Shown one piece after another: positions 1-6,979 of a stretch of DNA of 9,868 nt. This stretch comes from Pseudomonadota bacterium. GTDB lineage: Bacteria; Pseudomonadota; Alphaproteobacteria; Sphingomonadales; Sphingomonadaceae. The DNA lies in NCBI GenBank assembly GCA_023424275.1, contig JAFAED010000262.1:1-9868 (forward strand), read 5' to 3'. The position numbers and the translations under genes were made by a program. How positions within the stretch are numbered: the stretch's first letter is position 1; the number at the start of each line of letters is the position of its first letter. A model generated the notes under the pieces. It was given only the letters and a program-made list of their open reading frames with translations, did not search any database and was not told the DNA's origin.

Positions 1-30
1 CCCCACGGCTTCGCCGCAGGGAGGATCAAG
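1..30 (-). repeat. Partial REP-like palindrome at window edge
   Basis: An imperfect stem-loop (arms around positions 1-9 and 13-21) is followed by GGGAGGATCAAG at 19-30. The same 12 bases occur in reverse complement at 8781-8792, where they end the repeat next to the DUF559 gene. The copy is cut by the window start, so its full length is unknown. It appears to belong to the same dispersed palindromic family as the repeats at 8781-8841 and 9221-9280. Confidence 0.55.
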
Positions 31-216
31 ATCGATTCAAATCGGCACAAAAGTTACCGGGCGATTCACAAAATTTTCCCGTTGATTCAGAACGGGACGT
101 TTAAAAATGGTAAATGGACTTTGCACCATTGACGCTGCACGGCATAGTTGGTGCAAGTAGCGCGTCGGACCCGCGTCGGGGGGCTCCGCATTCGCCAGTC
201 CGGAGGTCTTTTCCGC
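31..216 (+). promoter_or_regulatory. Upstream region of the bpt gene
   Basis: This stretch is more AT-rich than its surroundings up to about position 135 and holds no convincing gene. GATTCA occurs three times (34-39, 63-68, 84-89). A dyad TTGCACC (121-127) / GGTGCAA (150-156) lies between the AT-rich part and the gene and could be an operator or a 5'-leader hairpin. No sigma-70 promoter with good spacing was identified. A GGAGG ribosome binding site at 202-206 sits 10 nt before the GTG at 217 and decides the start of the next gene. Confidence 0.35.
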
Positions 217-990
217 GTGTCCGCACCGTTCCGTTTTCCGCGCTTTTTCGTGACGAGTCCGGCGCCTTGTCCCTATCTTGCGGGCAAGACCGAGCGGAAG
301 GTTTTTACCGAACTCAGCGGTAACACCGCGAACGAACTCAACGACGCGCTCGGCCGCATCGGTTTCCGCCGCAGCCAGTCGGTCGCCTATCGCCCGAGTT
401 GCGCCGATTGTTCGGCGTGCGTGTCGGTGCGCGTCTGCGCGGCCGAATTCACGCCGAGCAATTCGCAGAAGCGCAACCTCCGCCGTAACGGCGATCTCGT
501 TGCGACCGCGTGCAAACCATGGGCGACCGAAGAGCAATATGCGCTGCTGCGCGCCTATCTCGGCTCGCGGCACCCCGACGGCGGCATGGCCGACATGGAC
601 GATCAGGATTTCGCCGACATGGTCGAACAGACCCCGGTCGACAGCTATATGATCGAATATCGCGAGCCGACCGCCGACGGCAGCAAGGGGCGCCTCGTCG
701 GCTGCTGCCTGACCGACCGGCAGGGCGATGGGCTGTCGATGATCTACAGCTTCTTCGATGCTAACCATCCGATGCGCGAAGGGCTCGGCACCTATATCAT
801 CGCCGATCATGTCCAGCGCGCGGCGCGTGCCGGCCTGCCCTATGTCTATCTCGGCTATTGGATCGAGGGATCGGCGCGCATGGCGTACAAGGCGCGCTTC
901 CGCCCGCTCGAAAAGCTTGGCCCCGATGGCTGGTCCCGCTTCGAGCCCGGTACGGCTCAGCGTATTTCCGAGATGTTCGAACTGGCGTGA
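217..990 (+). CDS. bpt: Bacterial aspartate/glutamate leucyltransferase (arginyltransferase family)
   Basis: The product transfers an amino acid from aminoacyl-tRNA to the N-terminus of proteins. In bacterial Bpt enzymes this is Leu onto N-terminal Asp or Glu, which marks the substrate for the ClpS/ClpAP N-end-rule pathway in the cytosol. The 257-residue protein matches the usual family length. The ATE N-terminal domain begins with [18 protein letters not shown] and carries the Cys-rich segment [17 protein letters not shown] (residues 59-74; C62, C65, C68, C74). The C-terminal domain shows [20 protein letters not shown] (174-193) and [20 protein letters not shown] (209-228), both typical of the family. 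The GTG start at 217 is preferred over the in-frame TTG at 148 because family members begin near this point and a GGAGG box sits 10 nt upstream. Genuine arginyl specificity cannot be excluded from sequence alone. It stands alone; the next gene starts about 400 nt later. Confidence 0.93.
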   Translation: MSAPFRFPRFFVTSPAPCPYLAGKTERKVFTELSGNTANELNDALGRIGFRRSQSVAYRPSCADCSACVSVRVCAAEFTPSNSQKRNLRRNGDLVATACKPWATEEQYALLRAYLGSRHPDGGMADMDDQDFADMVEQTPVDSYMIEYREPTADGSKGRLVGCCLTDRQGDGLSMIYSFFDANHPMREGLGTYIIADHVQRAARAGLPYVYLGYWIEGSARMAYKARFRPLEKLGPDGWSRFEPGTAQRISEMFELA

Positions 991-1038
991 TCGATGCCGA
1001 CTTTGGGGTGGGAAGCGGACGTTGCACCCTCTCACTTC

Positions 1039-1126
1039 CGTCATCCCGGACTTGATCCGGGATCCCGCCTTTCTTCTGGCTGACGGTGAAAGGAAAGGCA
1101 GGCCCGGGTCAAGCCCCGGGGTGACG
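1039..1126. repeat. Palindromic intergenic repeat (REP/BIME-like)
   Basis: The left arm CGTCATCCCGGACTTGATCC (1039-1058) is mirrored by the right arm GTCAAGCCCCGGGGTGACG (1108-1126) with a few mismatches and one extra C. The middle adds a second inverted pair, CCTTTC near 1068-1073 against GAAAGG near 1088-1093, so the unit can fold into one long hairpin. Arms of the CGTCATCCCGGACTTGATCC type are common dispersed repeats in alphaproteobacteria, including sphingomonads (established knowledge). It lies 48 nt after the bpt stop and may also help end or protect that transcript, which is inference. A T-tract typical of an intrinsic terminator is absent. Confidence 0.75.
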
Positions 1127-1393
1127 ATGATGGAGAGGCAGCTTTCGGTCGCAACCAGCCATTCCATCATGCTCCTTGCAGCGCCTAGTTGCGAACGTCT
1201 CGCAGCTGCGCCTCTCCGGTTGACCTTTTCCCGCTATCAAGGGCATAGCTCGGTGCCGAGGACAGAATAGTCCGGGTCGCATCCATGGTTATGTCGCTTA
1301 GGGGTAGGCGATAGGGGGGATTGGGATGCCCGTGCATGCGTTCGCCAGTATCTTGATCGCGTGTCTTCGCCATGGCTGCGGAGATGCGGCCGC
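1127..1393 (+). promoter_or_regulatory. Probable promoter region of the three-gene redox operon
   Basis: No gene is supported in this region. It must hold the promoter of the operon that starts at 1394. Candidate elements are TTGACC at 1220-1225 without a good -10 partner, TATCTT at 1349-1354 as a weak -10 candidate, and two TAGGGG direct repeats at 1299-1304 and 1312-1317, 13 bp apart, which could be an activator site. A small dyad ATGATGGA (1127-1134) / TCCATCAT (1163-1170) and GGAC-N6-GTCC near 1260-1273 are also visible. No recognisable CRP (TGTGA-N6-TCACA) or FNR (TTGAT-N4-ATCAA) box was seen. All element assignments are tentative. Confidence 0.3.
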
Positions 1394-3844
1394 ATGAGCG
1401 AGCCGGTCTCCTCCGATCGCGTAAAAGTCGCGATCATCGGATCGGGTCCTGCGGGGCTGAGCGCGGCGTCGCGCGCGGGGCAACTGGGGCTCAGCCATGT
1501 CCTGCTCGAAAAGACCGACCACCTCTCCGACACCATCTTCAAATATCAGAAGGGCAAGCGCGTTCTCGCGACGCCCGAACGGCTCGACCTCAGGTCCGAC
1601 TGCCGTTTTGCCGAAGGCGCGCGCGAATATATCCTCGGCAATTGGGACGAGGATGCGGCGAACAACAAGGTAAATGTCGTCAAGCATGCCGACGTCACCG
1701 AGGTGACGGGCGCGAAGGGCGCCTTCGCGATCAAGACCGCGAAGGGCGACGTCTTTCATGCCGAGAATATCGTGCTGGCGATCGGCACGCAGGGCAATCC
1801 GAACCGGATGCGCTGCGAGGGCGCCGACATGCCGCACATCATCTATCAGGTCGACGATCCCGAGGATTTCAAGGACAAGCATATCACCGTCGTCGGATCG
1901 GGCGACGCGGGGATCGAAAATGCGCTCGGCGTCGCTGAGGAAGCGCTGGAAAACACCGTCACCATTTTGAACCGTTCGAAGGATTTCGCGCGCGCCAAGG
2001 CCAAGAATGTCTCCGACATGATGGAGGCGGGCGAAAATGGCCTGATGAGCATCCGCACCGAGACGCAGCCGAAAAAGGTCGAGCCCGGCTGGTTGACGCT
2101 CGAAACCCCCGACGGCGATGAGAAGATCGCGTGCGACGTTATCGTCGCGCGGCTGGGATCGGTCGCGCCGCGCGGTTTCGTCGAATCGATGGGGATCGAG
2201 TTCACCGGCCCCGACCGCGAGGCCTTTCCCAAGCTGTCGCCGACCTTTGAATCGACCGTTCCCGGTATCTTCGTGATCGGCGCGCTCGCGGGTTATCCGC
2301 TGATCAAACATTGCATGAATCAGGGCTATGACGTCGTCGAGTTCATCAATGGCAACAGCAGTCTGACCCCGGCAGACGAGAAGGATCTGGCGGCGATCTT
2401 CGCCGACCTGCCCGAAAAGAAGTCGGTCAGCGAATGGCTCGAATATCTGCGCACCCGCGTTAGCATCTTCGCCGATGTGTCGCCGCTGCAGATGCGCGAA
2501 TTCATGCTCGATTCGAAGGTCGCCTATTATCGCAAGGGCGACGTCGTGTTCGAAAAGGGCGAGCCCGGATCGTCGCTGTTTGCGATCGCCGACGGGTTTG
2601 CCGAGGTCGAGGTGGGCCCCGATTTCACCGTGCCGATCGAACAGGGATCGATCTTTGGCGAGGTCGGCCTGATTTCGGGCCGCAAGCGCGGTGCGACGAT
2701 CCGCGCGGGCGCCGACGGGATTTTTGTCGAGGTGTCGCGTACCGCGGCACTCAAGCTGATGGCGTCGGTTCCCGGCGCGAAGCGCGCGATCAACCGCATC
2801 TCGCTCGAACGCCAGTTGCTCCAGATTTTCAAGGGCGGGCTGACGGTCGACGACCTCGGCCCCGTCGTCGACACCGCCGAGGTCGAGCGCGTGCCCGCGG
2901 GCAAGACCGTGCTGACCGAGGGAGAGCAGGGCGACGACGTCTATGTCATCCGCTCGGGATCGATGGTCGTCGAGAAGGATATCGGCGGCAAGCCAATCTT
3001 CCTCCGTTATCTGCCCGCCGGCAGCTTCTTTGGCGAAATGGGCGTGCTCAGCGGGCAACCCAGAAATGCGACGGTGAAGGCGGCGGTCGGCAGCGAGGTC
3101 ATCAAGCTGACCGGTGAAAGTTTCCGCAAGATGCTCGCCGCGCGGCCGCAGGTGCGTGAGGCGACCGAAGCGGCGGTCGCCGAACGCGCGCAGATGAACA
3201 GCTTCATCGAATCGCGCAAGGCGACCTATTCGAGCGCGGTCGACCTCTATTCGGACACCGCGAGTTTCATCATGAAGGAGGGGCTGGGCGAGGCGACCGA
3301 CGCGCTGCTGATCGACGAGAATCTGTGCGTCGGCTGCGACAATTGCGAAAAGGCGTGCGCCGACAGCCATGAAGGCCTGTCGCGGCTCGACCGCGAGGCG
3401 GGCAAGACCTTCGCGCACCTCCACGTCCCCACAAGCTGCCGCCATTGCGAGCATCCGCACTGCATGGCCGACTGCCCGCCGAACGTGATCCATCGCGGGC
3501 CCGACGGCGAGGTGTTCATGGAGCCCGGCTGCATCGGCTGCGGCAACTGCATGCGCAACTGCCCCTATGGCGTGATCCGCATGGAAGCGGCGCCCCCCGA
3601 GAAGCCGAGCCTGCTGCGCTGGCTGCTCACCGGCTTCGGTCCCGGACCGGGCGAACCGTCGCCCAAATGGACGAAAAAGCAATTGGGCGACGAAAAGCCC
3701 AAGAAGATCGCGGTCAAATGCGACATGTGCAAAGGCATTTCGGGTGGCCCGGCGTGCGTGCGCGCCTGCCCGACGGGCGCCGCGATCCGCGTCTCGCCCG
3801 AAGAGTTCCTGTCGATCGCGCGGCTCGACGAGGACACCGACTGA
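1394..3844 (+). CDS. Fusion protein: FAD/NAD(P) oxidoreductase, two cyclic-nucleotide-binding domains, four [4Fe-4S] ferredoxin module
   Basis: This 816-residue fusion probably forms the cytosolic electron-entry (or exit) subunit of a membrane redox complex. Residues 11-320 form a thioredoxin-reductase/YpdA-like flavoprotein: GSGPAG (16-21) for FAD, GSGDAG (168-173) for NAD(P)H, and GIFVIGALAG (291-300) near the flavin. No CxxC redox disulfide is present, so it is not a thioredoxin reductase. Two CRP-type cyclic-nucleotide domains follow (about 355-470 and 480-595). Both keep the phosphate-binding cassette: FGEVGL with R432-G-A-T, and FGEMGV with R557-N-A-T. Residues 635-800 hold sixteen cysteines in four groups (645/648/651/655, 682/685/690/694, 713/716/719/723, 776/779/788/792), as in NrfC/DmsB-like subunits with four [4Fe-4S] clusters. 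The start at 1394 has GGAG 10 nt upstream; the earlier in-frame start at 1361 lacks support. Its stop overlaps the next start (TGATG). Confidence 0.9.
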   Translation: MSEPVSSDRVKVAIIGSGPAGLSAASRAGQLGLSHVLLEKTDHLSDTIFKYQKGKRVLATPERLDLRSDCRFAEGAREYILGNWDEDAANNKVNVVKHADVTEVTGAKGAFAIKTAKGDVFHAENIVLAIGTQGNPNRMRCEGADMPHIIYQVDDPEDFKDKHITVVGSGDAGIENALGVAEEALENTVTILNRSKDFARAKAKNVSDMMEAGENGLMSIRTETQPKKVEPGWLTLETPDGDEKIACDVIVARLGSVAPRGFVESMGIEFTGPDREAFPKLSPTFESTVPGIFVIGALAGYPLIKHCMNQGYDVVEFINGNSSLTPADEKDLAAIFADLPEKKSVSEWLEYLRTRVSIFADVSPLQMREFMLDSKVAYYRKGDVVFEKGEPGSSLFAIADGFAEVEVGPDFTVPIEQGSIFGEVGLISGRKRGATIRAGADGIFVEVSRTAALKLMASVPGAKRAINRISLERQLLQIFKGGLTVDDLGPVVDTAEVERVPAGKTVLTEGEQGDDVYVIRSGSMVVEKDIGGKPIFLRYLPAGSFFGEMGVLSGQPRNATVKAAVGSEVIKLTGESFRKMLAARPQVREATEAAVAERAQMNSFIESRKATYSSAVDLYSDTASFIMKEGLGEATDALLIDENLCVGCDNCEKACADSHEGLSRLDREAGKTFAHLHVPTSCRHCEHPHCMADCPPNVIHRGPDGEVFMEPGCIGCGNCMRNCPYGVIRMEAAPPEKPSLLRWLLTGFGPGPGEPSPKWTKKQLGDEKPKKIAVKCDMCKGISGGPACVRACPTGAAIRVSPEEFLSIARLDEDTD

Positions 3845-4725
3845 TGGCGAGCCTGTTTCAGCGTCGCCGCAACAAGGCAACACAGGTCGAGCGCGTCCGC
3901 GAACGGCGGCATGAGGGTTTCCTGCGTTATGCGGGATTCCGCTGGGCCAAGATTTCGGGCGGGCTCTGCCTGCTCATCATCGTGAGTTACGCGCTGATCG
4001 ACGTGACGCCGCGGCACAATGGCGGCAGCTGGTACGGCTATACGCTGGGAACGATTGGCGCGGGGCTGATCCTGTGGCTTACCGCATTGGGCTATCGCAA
4101 GCGCAAGATGACGAGCGATCATTGGTCGCTGAAGGCATGGACCTCGGCGCATGTCTATCTCGGCCTCAGCCTGATCGTCGTCGGCACCTGGCACACGGGG
4201 TTCCAGCTTGGCTGGAACGTCCACACGCTCGCATGGGTGCTGATGATGCTCGTGATCCTGTCGGGGCTTTACGGCGTCATCGTCTATGCGACGCTGCCGC
4301 AGGCGCTGTCTAACAACCGCGAGCAGATGACGCAGATGCAGATGCTCGAGGCGATCCGCGCCTTCGACCGGCAATTGCACAGCGCCGCGCAACCGCTGAC
4401 TCCCGAAGACACCGCACCCGTGCTCGCCGCGCTCGACGAGGACCCGTTCGCGGGCGGGATTGTGGCGCGATTGTCGGGACGCTACCCGAAATGCGCGACC
4501 ACCGCCGCTCTGCGCACGCTGACGCTGTCGCGCAGTAGCGATACGGAGGCGCGCGAGAAGGTCGTCGGATTGCTCAGGCAGAAGGAGGCGGCGCTGGCGC
4601 GGCTTCGCCAGCATCTCCGGATCCGCGGGCTGCTCGAAATCTGGCTCTATGTGCATGTGCCGCTGACCTTTGCGCTGATCGCGGCGCTGTCGGCGCACAT
4701 CATCAGCGTCTTCTTCTATTGGTGA
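3844..4725 (+). CDS. Five-helix membrane protein, predicted bis-haem b electron conduit
   Basis: The 293-residue protein has a very basic N-terminus (RRR, RERRHE) and hydrophobic segments near residues 37-54, 66-83, 102-119, 128-149 and 268-291. The positive-inside rule places the N-terminus and the 150-265 loop in the cytosol. Helix 3 carries H103 and H117, and helix 5 carries H271 and H285. Each pair is separated by 13 residues, the spacing seen in cytochrome b and ferric-reductase-type two-haem proteins. Both helices run inside to outside, so H103/H271 could bind an inner haem and H117/H285 an outer haem. H127 is an additional candidate ligand. The large cytosolic loop (with a charged helical stretch at 236-262) resembles nothing I recognise and may dock the Fe-S subunit. 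The start overlaps the upstream stop by one base, implying translational coupling. Function is inferred from motifs and context; no family name is assigned. Confidence 0.85.
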   Translation: MASLFQRRRNKATQVERVRERRHEGFLRYAGFRWAKISGGLCLLIIVSYALIDVTPRHNGGSWYGYTLGTIGAGLILWLTALGYRKRKMTSDHWSLKAWTSAHVYLGLSLIVVGTWHTGFQLGWNVHTLAWVLMMLVILSGLYGVIVYATLPQALSNNREQMTQMQMLEAIRAFDRQLHSAAQPLTPEDTAPVLAALDEDPFAGGIVARLSGRYPKCATTAALRTLTLSRSSDTEAREKVVGLLRQKEAALARLRQHLRIRGLLEIWLYVHVPLTFALIAALSAHIISVFFYW

Positions 4726-4735
4726 GGCGGGGACG

Positions 4736-6670
4736 ATGAGCTTCATCCTGCGTCGCATCGCGACGACCAAGACGGGCAAGCAGATCATCCGCGATGCGGC
4801 GCTGCCCGGCGACACGATCACGCTGGGCCGCGATGCCGGCAACACGATCCATGTGGCCGACCTTGCGGTGAATCCGCACCATGCGACGATCAGCAGCGGC
4901 GACGGGCGCACGGTGCGGGTCGCGGCGAGCGAAGGACTGGGTTTCGACCTCAACGGGCGGACCGAGACGGTTGCCGATATCGACAGTGCCGCAGGCGGCG
5001 AACTGCGTTTCGGCGGCCACCGGCTGACGATCGCGCGCGAGGACGAGAAGATCATCCTGCTCGTCGAGCGGATCGACGAACTCTCGCAATCGTCGAAGGA
5101 TGTCGACGAGGCCAAGGCCTTTTCGCTGCAGGGCGTCATGCTGGGCAAACGCATGGGGGCGTGGGTGTTCGGCGTGCTGATGCTACTCGCCTTCCTGATC
5201 GGGCCGATCTGGGCGTGGTACAGCTACAAGAATGTCAACGAGCGGCCCGAAGGTTATCATGCCGACAGCGCTTGGCTCTCGGGACCGCTGTCGAGCGCGC
5301 ACGCCAGCCTGAAGAACGACTGCCAGTCGTGCCATGTCGAGCCGTTCGTCGCGGTGACCGACAAGGCGTGCGTCGGCTGTCATACCGGGGAGCACAAGGC
5401 GATGAGCATGGCGCACGCCAATGCGCCGACCGCGATGCTGCTCGCCGCGCGCCACCCTCCGGGTGTCGGCGAACGCATCCTCGACGGCTTTGCCAAGACC
5501 TTCAACAAGCCGCAGGGGCGCTGCGTCGAGTGCCATACCGAGCATGAAGGCGCGGGGCCGATGCCCGCGACGCCGCAGAAATTCTGCGCCGATTGTCATG
5601 ACGGCATGTCGGCCCGCCTCAAGACGGCGGGGCATCCGACGATGCTCGCCGATGCGGCCGATTTCGGCACGAGCCATCCCGAGTTTCGCCCGCTCGTGCG
5701 TCCGGGACCGGGCGGCAAGCTGGTGCGCACGACGCTGGCGAAGGGCGTTGTCGATTATAACGGCCTCAAATTCCCGCACGACGTGCATTTGCAGGCGACG
5801 GGCGGGGTGGCGCGCATGGCGGCGAGTTTCCGCGGCCGCTATGATTTCGGCAAGAAGCTCGAGTGTGAAAATTGCCACCGTGTCGAAGCCGACGGCGTGC
5901 GCGTGAAGCCGGTCGAGATGGAGCGCGACTGTGCGATGTGCCACAGCCTCGCGTTCGAGACCGTCGGCGGGGTGACGCGGACCTTGCGCCATGGCGAGCC
6001 CGATCAGGTCGTCGCCGACCTCACCGCTTACTACCGTTCGGCGCCGCCCGCGCGGCCGCTGCAACTGGGCGGCATGCAGCGACGCCGCCCCGGCGCCTAT
6101 GCCGAGGGGCAGGTCTATAATATCTATTTCAACGAAGTCGCGACGCGGCCGAGCCGGGCGCAGGACGCGGTGCGCGCGGTCTTTTCAAAGGGCGGCGCCT
6201 GTTACGACTGCCACACGATCTTTGCGCCGCAGGCGGGCAACAGCTGGCGCGTCGCGGCGGTGAGCCAGACGCCGCGCTATCTGCAAAAGGGCTGGTTCGA
6301 CCATGACGCGCACCGCGAGACCGAATGCGCCGACTGCCACACCGCCGCGCCCGCGTCGAAAGCGTCGACCGACCTGCTCGTCCCGGGCCTTCGCCAGTGC
6401 CGTGACTGTCATGTCGGCGAGGGCGGCGCGCGTGTCGTGAAGGTCGAAACCGCAACCGAATCGCCCTGCGCGATGTGCCACGAATATCATTCGGACGGCG
6501 GCAAGCCGTGGATGCCGCCGCGTGCGCGCAAGAAAAACACCGCCGCAATCACAAATAAACGTCTTGGTGCTAGCCAGGGTGTGAGCATGATCACAGGAAC
6601 CGGGGGGCGGGGCCTTTACGAAGTGACATGGCGCACACCTTCCTTGCGCGCCGCAGGGCAGGGCGGATAG
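4736..6670 (+). CDS. FHA-domain, membrane-anchored decahaem cytochrome c
   Basis: The 644-residue protein joins signalling and redox parts. Residues about 5-110 form an FHA-like domain: ITLGRDAGNTIHV and then DLAVNPHHATI. The core G31, R32 and H49 are present, but the canonical Ser-Arg of the SRxH motif is Asn46-Pro47, so phosphothreonine binding is uncertain. A single hydrophobic helix (141-161) follows K138-R139, predicting a cytosolic FHA domain and a periplasmic C-terminal part. That part has ten CXXCH haem c sites starting at C196, C212, C263, C284, C377, C399, C489, C531, C555 and C578, plus many extra histidines as possible distal ligands. No separate signal peptide is seen; the helix probably acts as an uncleaved signal anchor. 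GAGG at 4724-4727, overlapping the upstream stop, is 8 nt before the ATG. The last 50 or so residues hold no haem motif and use codons unlike the body, so the natural end may differ. Confidence 0.9.
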   Translation: MSFILRRIATTKTGKQIIRDAALPGDTITLGRDAGNTIHVADLAVNPHHATISSGDGRTVRVAASEGLGFDLNGRTETVADIDSAAGGELRFGGHRLTIAREDEKIILLVERIDELSQSSKDVDEAKAFSLQGVMLGKRMGAWVFGVLMLLAFLIGPIWAWYSYKNVNERPEGYHADSAWLSGPLSSAHASLKNDCQSCHVEPFVAVTDKACVGCHTGEHKAMSMAHANAPTAMLLAARHPPGVGERILDGFAKTFNKPQGRCVECHTEHEGAGPMPATPQKFCADCHDGMSARLKTAGHPTMLADAADFGTSHPEFRPLVRPGPGGKLVRTTLAKGVVDYNGLKFPHDVHLQATGGVARMAASFRGRYDFGKKLECENCHRVEADGVRVKPVEMERDCAMCHSLAFETVGGVTRTLRHGEPDQVVADLTAYYRSAPPARPLQLGGMQRRRPGAYAEGQVYNIYFNEVATRPSRAQDAVRAVFSKGGACYDCHTIFAPQAGNSWRVAAVSQTPRYLQKGWFDHDAHRETECADCHTAAPASKASTDLLVPGLRQCRDCHVGEGGARVVKVETATESPCAMCHEYHSDGGKPWMPPRARKKNTAAITNKRLGASQGVSMITGTGGRGLYEVTWRTPSLRAAGQGG

Positions 6671-6697
6671 GCTTTGGGTCGCCGGGGCGAACCGGTA

Positions 6698-6963
6698 AGG
6701 GCCTGAGCCCGTCCATTACGCGCTCGAGGTTTGGCGCGATTTTGTTCGGGGCAAGGAAGCGGGGCGCGGGCATATGAACATATTCCAAGGCTCGCTGACG
6801 CAGCCCCGGACAAAATCGGCCAAATCCCGAAGGGACGCCGAAATGGCTTCGGTCTCGCTTCCGCGTGACCTTGCGGGTAGCGGTGCTACCCGCGTCAGCC
6901 ACGCGAACGCGATACCTTTGCCATTTCGGCGCCTCGAACGTGTAATGGACGGGCTCAGGCCCT
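6698..6963. mobile_element. MITE-like element with 32-bp terminal inverted repeats
   Basis: The ends 6698-6729 and 6932-6963 are inverted repeats that match at 30 of 32 positions (outer arm AGGGCCTGAGCCCGTCCATT). Inside are two further inverted structures. One is 6737-6752 against 6803-6818 (15 of 16). The other is a long hairpin at 6836-6931. Because of the terminal repeats, both strands of this stretch read the peptide LERVMDGLRP, which explains the short ORFs here. No transposase is encoded and no clear target-site duplication flanks the ends. The compact, end-inverted form suggests a non-autonomous mobile element or a large dispersed repeat. It separates the cytochrome gene from the phosphodiesterase gene and ends 5 nt before the latter's ribosome binding site. 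Confidence 0.7.
6836..6931. repeat. Long internal hairpin of the MITE-like element
   Basis: A perfect 12-bp base, CGCCGAAATGGC (6836-6847) / GCCATTTCGGCG (6920-6931), encloses an imperfectly paired middle. The apex is a perfect 9-bp stem, GCGGGTAGC (6873-6881) and GCTACCCGC (6885-6893), with a GGT loop. If transcribed it would form a stable RNA hairpin of nearly 100 nt between the redox operon and the phosphodiesterase gene. No T-tract follows, so it is not a standard intrinsic terminator. An effect on readthrough or mRNA stability is possible but unproven. Confidence 0.7.
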
Positions 6964-6979
6964 CAAGCAGGGGACGGAT

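Noticed and set aside
148..216. Upstream TTG start for the bpt gene
   Set aside because: The extra 23 residues are unlike the family N-terminus and no ribosome binding site precedes it, whereas the GTG at 217 has a well-spaced GGAGG.
37..1170. 377-codon open frame on the minus strand
   Set aside because: Antisense to bpt and running through the palindromic repeat; no recognisable domain.
1219..1242. FNR-like box (TTGAC ... ATCAA)
   Set aside because: The half sites are separated by 11 bases instead of 4, so the match is not credible.
1394..2400. Thioredoxin reductase assignment for the flavoprotein domain
   Set aside because: The CxxC active-site disulfide is missing; only the two dinucleotide-binding motifs are shared.
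3445..3843. N-terminal extension of the membrane protein frame
   Set aside because: It overlaps the Fe-S module of the upstream gene and is Arg-rich noise; the ATG at 3844 overlaps the upstream stop as in coupled genes.
1298..3883. 861-codon open frame on the minus strand
   Set aside because: It lies antisense to the fusion oxidoreductase gene, whose domains and cysteine motifs are unmistakable. Long antisense frames are expected in GC-rich DNA with strong third-position bias, and the translation shows no known domain.
3565..5154. 529-codon open frame on the minus strand
   Set aside because: Antisense to the membrane protein and the FHA-cytochrome gene; low-complexity Arg/Ser/Ala-rich translation without motifs.
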